From: Vicinamibacteria bacterium | GTDB taxonomy: Bacteria > Acidobacteriota > Vicinamibacteria > Vicinamibacterales > UBA2999 | Direction: 5' to 3' | Length of the DNA: 56,021 nucleotides | Assembly (NCBI GenBank): GCA_025938035.1 | Contig: JAICQE010000006.1 | Span: 1-56,021 of the forward strand | Shown here: positions 32,443 through 40,798 of the stretch, in pieces | Numbering within the stretch: position 1 is the stretch's first letter | Layout of the letters: every line of letters starts with the position of its first letter | Notes under the pieces: model-generated | The model's input: only the letters and a program-made list of their open reading frames with translations | What the model was told of the DNA's origin: nothing | Database searches by the model: none | Position numbers and translations under genes: made by a program

Positions 32443-34041
32443 ATGACGTTTGCCACCCCATTAGTCGCATTGGAGCCGTCGAGGGACCTCACCTCGTTCG
32501 AGCAGTTCGCGATGTCGCTCTCGTCGTTGTTCCGCCGGATCGAGGCGGACGAGGCTGATGCCGCCGTCGCGCCGCTCGAGACGGCGCTCGAGGCGATTGG
32601 GACCGTGTTCAACGCCGAGGAGTGCACGCTCGTCGCCTACGATGCGCACGGCGACGCCGCCGTTGCCGGATCCTGGGCCGCGAGCTCCCACGAGCCGTGC
32701 ACCACCGACGATCTCGCCGACATGCCCTGGCTGCTCCAGCGCGTCGTCCGCGGCGAGATCGTGGCCGTCAGCACCGACAGCAGCTATCCCAGAGCTGCCG
32801 CAGCCGATCATGCCCATGCGGTGCGGACCGGAATCGTCGCGCGCCTCGCCGTGCCGGTCGTGCTTGGTTCGACGGTCTGCGCGGCGCTGATGCTCGGGTC
32901 GCGGCGTCAGCGCCCTGATTGGAATGACGCCGCCTCCGGGCGCCTGCGGTTCCTCGCTGAAATCGTCGCCAGCGGCATGGATCGGCTGCGCCGCCGCGAA
33001 GAGCCGCACCCGCTGGCAGTGGTCCGCCGGCCCGAGTCATTCACTACGCCCGGAAACGGCGGCATCATCGGCGTCGGTCCGGCGATCAAGATTGCGCTCG
33101 AGCGCCTGGATCAGGTCGCGCCGCTCGACATCACCGTCCTGCTCTGCGGCGAGACCGGAACGGGCAAGGAGCTGTTCGCCAGGGCCGTGCACGAGCGCAG
33201 CCGCCGCCGTCATAAGCCGTTCATACGGGTCAACTGCTCGGCGCTGCCGCCGACGCTCATCGAGAGCGAGCTGTTCGGCCACGAGCGTGGAGCGTTCACC
33301 GGCGCGACGGCGATGCGGCTCGGCCGGTTCGAGCTGGCCGACGGCGGCACGCTCTTCCTCGACGAGATCGGCGATCTGGCGCCCGAGCTCCAGGCCAAGA
33401 TGCTCCGCGCGCTGCAGGAAGGGGAGTTCGAGCGCCTGGGCTCGTCGAAGCTCCGGTCCGTCGACGTGCGCGTCGTCGCCGCGACGCACGTGGATCTCGA
33501 GCACGCGGTGGCGGACGGCCGCTTCCGCGCCGACCTGTACTACCGCCTCAACGTCTTTCAGATCACGCTGCCGCCGCTGCGCGCCCGTCGCGACGATATT
33601 CCCGACCTCGTGTGGTCGCTGATCAAGCGGCACCAGCATCATCTCGCACGGCATGTCACCACCGTCCCGCCGGACGTCATGGAGGCGCTCGTCCGCTACG
33701 ACTGGCCCGGAAACGTCCGCGAGCTCGAGAACGTGATCGAGCGCGCGCTCATCCGGACCACGGGCGACGCGCTGCGGCTCGACTATCCGCTGCGCCCGGC
33801 AACCCCGGTCAGCAACAGCTCCGAGCAGACGCTCGACGCCGTGCAGCGCCAGCACATCGAGAAGGTGCTGCGTGAGTGCGGCGGCCGTATCAACGGCGCC
33901 GGGAACGCGGCGGTGCGGCTGGGGCTCCATCCGAACACGCTGCGGTTCCGCATCAAGAAGCTCGGCGTCGTCGTGCCCGGACGCGACGAGGCCGAGCGGC
34001 CGCACCTGCGGCCCGCCGTGGGCGCTTCCGGCCCACGGTAA
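32443..34041 (+). CDS. Sigma-54-dependent transcriptional activator (GAF-AAA+-Fis)
   Basis: 532 residues. N-terminal GAF-like sensor domain (~25-185), AAA+ domain with Walker A GETGTGKE (236-243), the sigma-54-contact loop GAFTGA (283-288), Walker B GGTLFLDEIGDL and the arginine-finger region FRADLYYRLNVF, then a C-terminal Fis-type HTH (AGNAAVRLGLHPNTLRFRIKKLG). It activates -24/-12 promoters in response to a signal bound by GAF. Candidate targets in the window are the promoters at 24338 and 34094. Confidence 0.93.
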   Translation: MTFATPLVALEPSRDLTSFEQFAMSLSSLFRRIEADEADAAVAPLETALEAIGTVFNAEECTLVAYDAHGDAAVAGSWAASSHEPCTTDDLADMPWLLQRVVRGEIVAVSTDSSYPRAAAADHAHAVRTGIVARLAVPVVLGSTVCAALMLGSRRQRPDWNDAASGRLRFLAEIVASGMDRLRRREEPHPLAVVRRPESFTTPGNGGIIGVGPAIKIALERLDQVAPLDITVLLCGETGTGKELFARAVHERSRRRHKPFIRVNCSALPPTLIESELFGHERGAFTGATAMRLGRFELADGGTLFLDEIGDLAPELQAKMLRALQEGEFERLGSSKLRSVDVRVVAATHVDLEHAVADGRFRADLYYRLNVFQITLPPLRARRDDIPDLVWSLIKRHQHHLARHVTTVPPDVMEALVRYDWPGNVRELENVIERALIRTTGDALRLDYPLRPATPVSNSSEQTLDAVQRQHIEKVLRECGGRINGAGNAAVRLGLHPNTLRFRIKKLGVVVPGRDEAERPHLRPAVGASGPR

Positions 34042-34069
34042 CGCGCGTCGGCGCGGCGCTGCATCTCCT

Positions 34070-34083
34070 GCCCGGATCCGGGC
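34070..34083. promoter_or_regulatory. Perfect palindrome upstream of the DUF4136 gene
   Basis: GCCCGGATCCGGGC is a 14-base perfect palindrome 11 bases upstream of the sigma-54-type promoter at 34094-34109. It could be an operator or the stem of a short terminator for the activator gene. Confidence 0.35.
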
Positions 34084-34093
34084 GCCATACCCC

Positions 34094-34109
34094 TGGATGC
34101 GCCGTTGCA
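34094..34109 (+). promoter_or_regulatory. Sigma-54 (-24/-12) promoter of the DUF4136 gene
   Basis: TGGATGCGCCGTTGCA: GG (34095-34096), exactly 10 bases, GC (34107-34108), with a perfect -12 element TTGCA and a partial -24 element. Transcription would start near 34120, just before the ribosome site CAGGAG (34121-34126). The activator gene is immediately upstream. Confidence 0.6.
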
Positions 34110-34134
34110 CGACAGCAGGCCAGGAGACTCACAC

Positions 34135-34689
34135 ATGAACGCCAAGGGCTTACTCGGCGCCGCCGGACTGGCCGTTCTCCTGCCCGCGCTCGCCGCGGCG
34201 CAAAAGACGACCTACGACTACGACAAGACGGCGCCGTTCACCGCCTACCGCACGTACGCATTGACGGAGGGCACCTCGAGCGGTGATCCGCTCGTGGACG
34301 CGCGGATCGTCGCCGCGCTCCAGGATCAGCTCACGCTCAAGGGGCTGAGCAAGACGAGCGTCTCGCCCGACGTGAACGTGGTGTTCCACGTCGCCTTCGA
34401 CAAGGACAAGGACATCTCGACCTATAGCAGCGGCCCGCTGTACGGCGGCTATGGTTGGGGCTGGGGCGGGGGATGGGGCTCGACCATGACAAACGTGCGC
34501 GTCCGCGAAATTGTCGTCGGCACGCTCGCCATCGATGTCGTTGACGCCAGGCGCAAGCAGGTCGTGTGGCGCGGCCTCGGCACGAAGGAAGTGGACACCC
34601 ACGCCGATGCCGCGGATCGCGACAAGAGTGTCGCCAAGGCCGTCGCGAAGATCATGAAGAACTACCCGCCGGTGCTTGGCGACGACTGA
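34135..34689 (+). CDS. DUF4136 family exported protein
   Basis: 184 residues from ATG 34135 with CAGGAG 8 bases upstream. Signal peptide (LLGAAGLAVLLPALAAAQ), then the DUF4136 fold: YDYDKTAPFTAYRTYAL, VDARIVAALQDQLTLKGL, PDVNVVFHVAFDKDKD, a Gly/Trp-rich loop (YGWGWGGGWGS) and TLAIDVVDARRKQVVWRG. Periplasmic, function unknown. Its 3' end overlaps the convergent TAXI gene by 28 bases. Confidence 0.88.
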   Translation: MNAKGLLGAAGLAVLLPALAAAQKTTYDYDKTAPFTAYRTYALTEGTSSGDPLVDARIVAALQDQLTLKGLSKTSVSPDVNVVFHVAFDKDKDISTYSSGPLYGGYGWGWGGGWGSTMTNVRVREIVVGTLAIDVVDARRKQVVWRGLGTKEVDTHADAADRDKSVAKAVAKIMKNYPPVLGDD

Positions 34690-36206
34690 CGCGGTAACAG
34701 CCCGTGATGGAGCGGGATGGTGACGCCGCGGCGTTGATTTTCCGGCGACACACGGATGACGTCGGCGCTGCCGGCGTACTGTGCGGGCATGCGCTGGAAG
34801 ACGAGATCGGCGACGGCCGCCACCTCTCCATCCGGGGCGTCGGCGGTGGTGACCAGCAGCGCCATGGATGCGACCGCCATCACGGGCTCGTGCTGCTTCG
34901 GATACGTATTCGCCGGTAACGTCAGCGGCGTGAGGCCGGGGCGCAGCTCGATGATCCGCTTCATGGCCGCCGCGCTCAACGGGACCAGCCGCAGCCCGGG
35001 CGAAACGGCGAACTGCTGAAGCGCCCGCGTCGGCGCCAGCGCCGTGAGGAACACCGCGTGAAGCTCACCGCGCTTCAGGCGTGCGAGGGCGGCGGACGTC
35101 GTATCGCCGCGCGCGTCGGCGAGGTCCGTCACCTTCAGTCCGTGTGCCTCGAGCACCGCCAGCGCGTCGAAGCGGGTGCCCGAGCCCAGCGCACCGATGG
35201 CGACACGGTGGCCGCGCAACTGCCCGACTTCCCTGATGGGCGAGTTCTCGGGGACGATGATGTGGACGGCTTCGGGGAACAGGCCGCCGACTGCCCGCAG
35301 GCTGGCGAGCGGCCCGCCCCGCGCGAACACGTCCTCGCCGGCGACCGCTGCCGCGGCGACGTCGGCCTGGATGATGGCGTAATCCGCTTCGCCGCGCACC
35401 AGCAGCTGGGCGTTGTCCACGCTCCCCTCGGACTCCCGCTGCCGCAGCTTCACCGCCGGCGCCGCGGCGCCGACGGCCTCGACGAACGATCGCCCGAACC
35501 GGGCGTACTCGCTGTCAGCCGCTCCCGTCGCCAGCGTGAATGTGTGCGCTCGCCGCTGCACGCGCCGTTCGATGTTCTCCGTGGCGCGCGCGAGCTCGTC
35601 GGCGATGATCTGATCGTCTTGCGGCGTGACGCCCGGCGGCGGCAGGTTCACTCTCGCCGCCAGCGCGTCGATCAACTGCTTGGATCGCAGCGACGGACCA
35701 GTGGCGTCGAGGTCAGGCGCGGCGGTCGTCCGCTCGGCCGGTACAGCGGATACGGCCACCCAGCCGTCCGGCCCCTCCTCATAGATGGCACTGCCGTACG
35801 CGCGCACCACCTCGCCGGCCCGGTTCGTTGCCTGCAGGCCGAACACGCCCTTGTCGCTGGCGCCCAGCGCGTAGGCGACGCTCGACGGGGCGAGCTGGTC
35901 CCAGCCGCCGAACGTGTAGTCCCTGGCGAGCCGAAGCGATGCGTTGTAGTACACGATCACGCGCGGCGCGCCGGACTCGCCGGCAGCCAGGGGAGCGCTT
36001 CCCTCGCGCTTGAGACCGACGAGCTCGAACAGATCCGGTGACAGCTCGCGGTCCAGTCGGTTCTGCACGTCCGTGGCCAGCTTGGCCTCGTCCGCGCCGC
36101 GCGTGCACCCGGCAGCGGCGACGAGCAGCAGCGCGCAAAACGCCCACCGCCATACCGCGGCGAGCCTGACAAGGCTCGCCCCACGCGCCGCATGATGGGC
36201 GGTCAT
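34662..36206 (-). CDS. TAXI-family solute-binding lipoprotein
   Basis: 514 residues from ATG 36206, overlapping the gltS stop (ATGA). Lipoprotein signal ending LLVAAAGC. After a ~200-residue N-terminal region of its own, a TAXI-type TRAP binding domain begins (FTLATGAADSEYARFGRSF, LLVRGEADYAIIQADVA, HIIVPENSPIREVGQLRGHRVAIGAL shown in part, GVTIPLH). No TRAP membrane subunits are nearby; GltS may be the functional partner (inference). Residues ~5-15 are translated from a hairpin repeat (36159-36184). Confidence 0.85.
   Translation of the reverse strand: MTAHHAARGASLVRLAAVWRWAFCALLLVAAAGCTRGADEAKLATDVQNRLDRELSPDLFELVGLKREGSAPLAAGESGAPRVIVYYNASLRLARDYTFGGWDQLAPSSVAYALGASDKGVFGLQATNRAGEVVRAYGSAIYEEGPDGWVAVSAVPAERTTAAPDLDATGPSLRSKQLIDALAARVNLPPPGVTPQDDQIIADELARATENIERRVQRRAHTFTLATGAADSEYARFGRSFVEAVGAAAPAVKLRQRESEGSVDNAQLLVRGEADYAIIQADVAAAAVAGEDVFARGGPLASLRAVGGLFPEAVHIIVPENSPIREVGQLRGHRVAIGALGSGTRFDALAVLEAHGLKVTDLADARGDTTSAALARLKRGELHAVFLTALAPTRALQQFAVSPGLRLVPLSAAAMKRIIELRPGLTPLTLPANTYPKQHEPVMAVASMALLVTTADAPDGEVAAVADLVFQRMPAQYAGSADVIRVSPENQRRGVTIPLHHGLLPRQSSPSTGG
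36159..36184. repeat. Dispersed hairpin repeat inside the TAXI gene 5' end
   Basis: GGCGAGCCT (36159-36167), GACA, AGGCTCGCC (36172-36180) and CCAC: the same 9-bp stem sequence as the second hairpins at 49065 and 51906, here within the first codons of the lipoprotein gene. Confidence 0.75.
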
Positions 36207-37411
36207 GACGGGAACCCGAAGAGCGGCAGGGCGAGGTAGCCCTGGATCAGCAGGGCGTTCGCGATGTCGATGAAGAACGCGCCGACCATCGGCACGATCA
36301 CGAACGCGAGCGGCGATGGCCCGCGCCGCTCGGTGACGGCTTTCATGATCGCCAGCGCCGCTGCGGTGGACGACAGCGCGAAGCCGACGTGCCCTGCCGA
36401 CAGGATTGCGGCGTCGTAGTCGCGGCCCATCACGCGGAAGGTGACGAACGCCGCGAACAGCGCCATCGCGATCACCTGCAGCGTGAGGATGAGAAGCAGA
36501 GGTCCGGCAAGGCTGACGAGATCGACCAGCCGCATGCCCATCAGCGCCATGACCAGGAACAGCGAGAGCGCAACGGAACCGAGCAGATCCACGGTGGCGT
36601 TGCTCACCCGGATCGGGGGGATGAAACTCGCCGCGTTGCGGATCGCCACGCCGAGCAGCAGGCAGAACAGAAAGTCCGGCAGGATCAGGCCGGTGCCCTG
36701 AAACGCGCGCGCGATCATCTTGCCGGCCGCCAGGCACGCCAGAATCGCGAACAGTGTATTCAGGACTGACTGCGACGTTATCGGGTCGTCGCCAGCGTCC
36801 GCGTGCTCTGCCGCGGCCGTCGCCGCGGCGGACGGCTTCAGCCGGTGACGCCGGACGAGGTACTCGGCCAGCGGACCACCGAGCAGGCTGCCGAGCACGA
36901 GCCCTGCTGTCGCGCAGGCCATCGTCAGCTCCATCGCCCCGGCAATATTCATCGTGTCGCCGAAGCGGCCGCCATACGCCGCGCCGGTGCCGTGGCCTCC
37001 GGTCAGGGTGATGGAACCACCGAGCAGGCCGACGGCCGGGTGCAGGTCCATCGCGACGGCCGCGGCGATGCCGACGAAGTTCTGGATCGCGATGAAGACG
37101 ATGCTGACCAGCAGGAAGACGATCAGCTTCGGTCCGCCCCGCGCCAGCATACGGGCGTCGGCCGACAGGCCGACGGTGGTGAAGAACATCAGCAGCAGGT
37201 TGTCGCGAAGCGCCATGTCGAACCCGACCTTGATTCCCCCCGCGACATCCAGCACCGCGAGGAGGATTGCCGTGATCACACCGCCAACCACCGGGGCCGG
37301 AATGCTGAAGCGCGCCAGGAACGCCGACCGCGCGATCAACGCGCGGCCGGCGAACAGCACCAGGAAGGCGATCAGGATCGTCGACAGCAGGTCGAGCTGA
37401 ATCGGCTTCAC
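36203..37411 (-). CDS. gltS: Sodium/glutamate symporter
   Basis: 402 residues, the normal GltS length, with ten or so membrane helices. Characteristic segments: SIPAPVVGGVITAIL, LRDNLLLMFFTTVGLSAD, GGSITLTGGHGTGAAYG and SAGHVGFALSSTAAALAIM (inverted repeats with reentrant Gly-rich loops). It imports glutamate with Na+. It lies between a PLP amino-acid decarboxylase (18 bases upstream) and a TAXI binding protein (ATGA overlap), in one transcription unit. Confidence 0.92.
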   Translation of the reverse strand: MKPIQLDLLSTILIAFLVLFAGRALIARSAFLARFSIPAPVVGGVITAILLAVLDVAGGIKVGFDMALRDNLLLMFFTTVGLSADARMLARGGPKLIVFLLVSIVFIAIQNFVGIAAAVAMDLHPAVGLLGGSITLTGGHGTGAAYGGRFGDTMNIAGAMELTMACATAGLVLGSLLGGPLAEYLVRRHRLKPSAAATAAAEHADAGDDPITSQSVLNTLFAILACLAAGKMIARAFQGTGLILPDFLFCLLLGVAIRNAASFIPPIRVSNATVDLLGSVALSLFLVMALMGMRLVDLVSLAGPLLLILTLQVIAMALFAAFVTFRVMGRDYDAAILSAGHVGFALSSTAAALAIMKAVTERRGPSPLAFVIVPMVGAFFIDIANALLIQGYLALPLFGFPS

Positions 37412-37429
37412 GACATCACCCTCGTTCCG

Positions 37430-40222
37430 TCATTGCGTCTTGCGCGCGCCATGCGCGGCAAGCGCCTGCGGGGTCAGCAACTTGAGCCCCTGATCGGCGT
37501 GGTAGCCATGGATCTCCTTCACGTCGAGCTTGCGCATGAAGGCGATCGTTTCGGGCGTAATGACCTGTCCGGGAACCATGATCGGGAACCCGGGTGGGTA
37601 CGGGATGACGAAGTTGGCCGAGACGAGCTCCGGGCCGGTCTTCAGCCGCTCGTCGATGTCCGGGCTGGCCAGCTTGAGGAACTCGCAGTTGGCGGCGTCA
37701 TAGGCCATGTAGAACGCGTCGCGGATGTGACCGATGTTCGCCGGGCCGGACGGTTCGTCGCGGAACACGTCGTGGAAGCGGCTGAAGTCCGGCAGATCCG
37801 GGACATCCTCCATCAGCGCCCGCACGCGGCTGACGAAGTGCGCGCGTGCCGCCTTGCCGCCCTGATTGAGCTTGCTCTCGATCTCCCGCGAGAGGTCGGC
37901 GAGCGCCTTCAGCAGCAGCGCGGCGTCGCTGCGCGTGTTGTTGATGTTGGTCTGCAGCAGGACGCTGTTGCGCGACGTCTTGTTCACCTGGATGTCGAAG
38001 CGGTCGGCGAGCAGCGTCTTGAACTGCGTGCCGTCGAAGCCGGCCCACCCGCAGACGAGCGTCAGCCGCGTCGGATCGAGCGCGAACTCGTCGTGGTCCC
38101 AGGCGTCGACGAGCTCCTTCCACGTGGAGTGCGGACGGCCGTAGTCGGAGATGCCCGAGGCCCGGAACTCCGGCGGCACCATCTCGGCGGGCGTGGCGAT
38201 ATGGAAGTAGCGCGAGACGAGGGGATGGCCGTTCACTTCGCGCCGGATGCGGAACGCGATCTCGGCGGCATGCATCGTGAGCTCGTACCCTTCGAGCTCC
38301 ATCTGCCGGCGGGCGACGTCGAGCGAGGCGAGGATCTGCAGATTCGGCGAGGTGGACGTATGCGTGAAGAACGCCTCCTCGAACGCACCCTCCACCTGCG
38401 GAAAGTCCTCGTCCCAGACCAGGATCATCGAGCCCTGTCGCAGCGCTGACATCGACTTGTGCGTCGAGCAGGTCTGATACACGCGGATGCGCGCCTTGTC
38501 GGGATCGGGTAGCAGCGGCGTCGTGAGCAGCCGCGGGTTGCTGGCGTCGATCGGACCGGCAGCCGCGGTGGCCTGCTCATACTGCGTGCGGTACCCGGGC
38601 TGTCGAATGCGCGCGCTCAGTGCGGCCGCGGCGCCCATCGCGGTGCGGCGGCGGTGGAACGCGTTGAAGCGCGCAAATCCGAACCACGCTTCGTCCCAGA
38701 GGAAGATCAGGTCGGGCTTGATCGCCAGGCATTCCTCCATGACCTGTCGCGTGTTGTACATATGCCCGTCGAAGGTGCAGTTCGTGAGGTCGACGGCACG
38801 CACCCGATCGAGCGTGCCCTGCGCCAGGCAGTTGAGCAGGGCGGCCTTGACGGCCACGATCGGCACGCCGCCGTACATCGAGTACGCCAGCAGCGGATAC
38901 GCCTCCACGTAGTACGGCTGCGCACCCGCGAGGACGAAACCGTAGTGGTGGGACTTGTGGCAGTTGCGATCGACGATCACGATGTCGCCCGGCGTGCAGA
39001 TCGCCTGGACGACGATCTTGTTCGCCGTGGACGTGCCGTTGGTGACGAAGTACGCGCGCGGCGCCCCGAAGGCGCGGGCGGTGAGCTCCTGGGCCTTCTT
39101 GATGGTGCCCGTCGGCTCCAGCAGGCTGTCGAGCCCGCCGGTGGTTGCCGAGGATTCGGCGAGGAAGAGATTGACGCCGTAGAAGTGGCCCATATCGCGG
39201 ATCCAGTTCGAGCGGAATACCGATTTGCCGCGGGCAATGGGCAGGGCATGGAAGGTTCCGATGGGGCGCTGCGCGTACTTCTTGAGGTTGTTGAAATACG
39301 GGGTCTCGTACCGATCGTTGACGCCGTCGAGCAGCGCGAGGTGCAGCTCCATCGGTTCGTCGACGTTATGGAAGATGCGCCGCAGCGGGGCGGCTTCTTC
39401 GCTGCCCGCCAGCGCTTCGACGGCACGATCCGTCAGCAGATAGAGGTCGAGCTCCGGGCGGTAGCGCTTGAGCGCCCGCGCCAGCGCCAGAGCCAGCGCG
39501 CCGGGAGCGGCGGCGGCGTCTGCCGTGCCGAGGTGACGGCGGAGAAAGTCGCGCAGGACCGGCACGTCGTGACGGGATCGGTATTCGAACCCGTCGCGGA
39601 TGACCACGGCCTGCAGGTTGAAGTTGCAGACCGCGCCGAGCACAGCATCCTCGAACGTGCCGACCTGCACGATCTCGTAAGTAAAGGCGTCGTCCGGGCG
39701 GCGCAGCCGCTTGAGCTCGTGACGGGCCTGTTCCCAGTGCGCGGGATCTGTCGGCGTGACGACCAGCACCTCGAAGTACGGCTTCTGCCCGTTGCCAGTG
39801 AGCGGGTCGGGCACCCGCAGATCGCCGGCACGCGCCGCGCCCTCTTCCTGTAGCGGATCCCAGGCGGAGGTGTCCTGCCGGTATGCGCCACTGAGCAGCG
39901 CCGCCGACATGTGCTGGATCAGGCGCACCGCCACACCGGCGTTGCGCTCGGCGAGCGCCTGCTCGGTCACGGCCATCAGGCGCGGACCCGGGTAGGCGAA
40001 CAACGCCTCGAGCGGCGCGACTTCCGCGAACAGCGATACCGCCTCGGTGAACAGCGCGTCGGCCGCGCCGTTCTGCGCCGGCGCCGCCTGCCACGCGCGG
40101 ACAACGGCCGACAGCTGGCGCCAACGATCGATGCGCGCTTCCGCGGCGGAAAAGAAATCGACGAGGGGCGTCGGCGCGCCCGCCGCCACCGGAGCGGGCG
40201 AAACAGTGGTCTCCGTCCTCAT
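37430..40222 (-). CDS. Orn/Lys/Arg decarboxylase, long form
   Basis: 930 residues from ATG 40222 (GGAGG 6 bases upstream), about 180 longer than typical inducible Lys/Arg decarboxylases. The extra length is an N-terminal helical region (~1-160). Next a receiver-like wing domain, then the fold-type I PLP core: NGTSTANKIVVQA, DRNCHKSHHYG, LFLWDEAWFGFARF-type Asp, and STHKS with the PLP Lys at residue 589; then FTHTSTSPN and a C-terminal domain (VIPYPPGFPIMVPG). It makes an amine and CO2 from a basic amino acid while consuming a proton. Operon leader with gltS and the TAXI gene. Confidence 0.9.
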   Translation of the reverse strand: MRTETTVSPAPVAAGAPTPLVDFFSAAEARIDRWRQLSAVVRAWQAAPAQNGAADALFTEAVSLFAEVAPLEALFAYPGPRLMAVTEQALAERNAGVAVRLIQHMSAALLSGAYRQDTSAWDPLQEEGAARAGDLRVPDPLTGNGQKPYFEVLVVTPTDPAHWEQARHELKRLRRPDDAFTYEIVQVGTFEDAVLGAVCNFNLQAVVIRDGFEYRSRHDVPVLRDFLRRHLGTADAAAAPGALALALARALKRYRPELDLYLLTDRAVEALAGSEEAAPLRRIFHNVDEPMELHLALLDGVNDRYETPYFNNLKKYAQRPIGTFHALPIARGKSVFRSNWIRDMGHFYGVNLFLAESSATTGGLDSLLEPTGTIKKAQELTARAFGAPRAYFVTNGTSTANKIVVQAICTPGDIVIVDRNCHKSHHYGFVLAGAQPYYVEAYPLLAYSMYGGVPIVAVKAALLNCLAQGTLDRVRAVDLTNCTFDGHMYNTRQVMEECLAIKPDLIFLWDEAWFGFARFNAFHRRRTAMGAAAALSARIRQPGYRTQYEQATAAAGPIDASNPRLLTTPLLPDPDKARIRVYQTCSTHKSMSALRQGSMILVWDEDFPQVEGAFEEAFFTHTSTSPNLQILASLDVARRQMELEGYELTMHAAEIAFRIRREVNGHPLVSRYFHIATPAEMVPPEFRASGISDYGRPHSTWKELVDAWDHDEFALDPTRLTLVCGWAGFDGTQFKTLLADRFDIQVNKTSRNSVLLQTNINNTRSDAALLLKALADLSREIESKLNQGGKAARAHFVSRVRALMEDVPDLPDFSRFHDVFRDEPSGPANIGHIRDAFYMAYDAANCEFLKLASPDIDERLKTGPELVSANFVIPYPPGFPIMVPGQVITPETIAFMRKLDVKEIHGYHADQGLKLLTPQALAAHGARKTQ

Positions 40223-40302
40223 GTGCGCCTCCAGTCGCCGCCCGCTCGAAGCCGACGGCGCAAGCGTAGACGCCGCAGGATACGAACTGTCCGTACCTGC
40301 TT

Positions 40303-40316
40303 CTATGCGTTTGCGG
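40303..40316 (-). promoter_or_regulatory. GCATAG motif facing the decarboxylase-gltS operon
   Basis: Minus-strand CCGCAAACGCATAG, 81 bases before ATG 40222. With the plus-strand copy at 40330-40343 it makes a divergent pair (CTATGCG ... CGCATAG) serving both operons. Confidence 0.5.
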
Positions 40317-40329
40317 CACGCACCGCGCG

Positions 40330-40343
40330 CCAGATCCGCATAG
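40330..40343 (+). promoter_or_regulatory. GCATAG motif facing the SpoIIAA-like/porin operon
   Basis: CCAGATCCGCATAG, 25-35 bases before the candidate starts of the SpoIIAA-like gene. Confidence 0.5.
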
Positions 40344-40368
40344 CCGCCCCGGCAGGCGCGCACGTAAC

Positions 40369-40794
40369 TTGCGTGACGTGGTGGTCAGTCCGTCCTGCAG
40401 TCCGTCGGGTCTCGTCGCCGCAACGATCGCCGGCGCGGTGACGCGCGGCGACGAGCGTGCGCTGGTCAACCTCGTACGGGCGGCCATCGCGCGATTCGGC
40501 ACCGTCCGGGTCCTCATTCGTGTGCAGCGCTACTCCGGCCCGCACCATGACGGGCGGTTCGACCCTGAGGGGCTGTGGGACGGCGTCGGGTGCGAAGCCA
40601 TTTCACGGATAGCCATCGTCGGCGAGCGCGCGTGGAAGACCGTCCCGCCGACCGCTACGCGCCGCCAGCACCCCCCGATTGAGTACTTCGCGACGGAGCA
40701 GGCCGCACGACGTTGGCTCGTCGAACGCTGCGTGCCGATCGGCTTCGGCCGCGTCACGGATCTGCGCGGCCTGAAACCCAGCATGACGAGGTGA
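40369..40794 (+). CDS. SpoIIAA-like (STAS-related) protein
   Basis: 141 residues from TTG 40369; GTG 40378 or 40381 are equally possible starts. The pattern GDERALVNLVRAAIARFGTVRVLI, DPEGLWDGVGC, SRIAIVGERAWKT and IEYFATEQAARRWL matches the SpoIIAA-like family (PF11964), small soluble proteins of unclear role. No partner kinase or anti-sigma factor is adjacent. First gene of a long operon with porin, VWA, decarboxylase-like and MarC genes. Confidence 0.75.
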   Translation: MRDVVVSPSCSPSGLVAATIAGAVTRGDERALVNLVRAAIARFGTVRVLIRVQRYSGPHHDGRFDPEGLWDGVGCEAISRIAIVGERAWKTVPPTATRRQHPPIEYFATEQAARRWLVERCVPIGFGRVTDLRGLKPSMTR

Positions 40795-40798
40795 TTCG

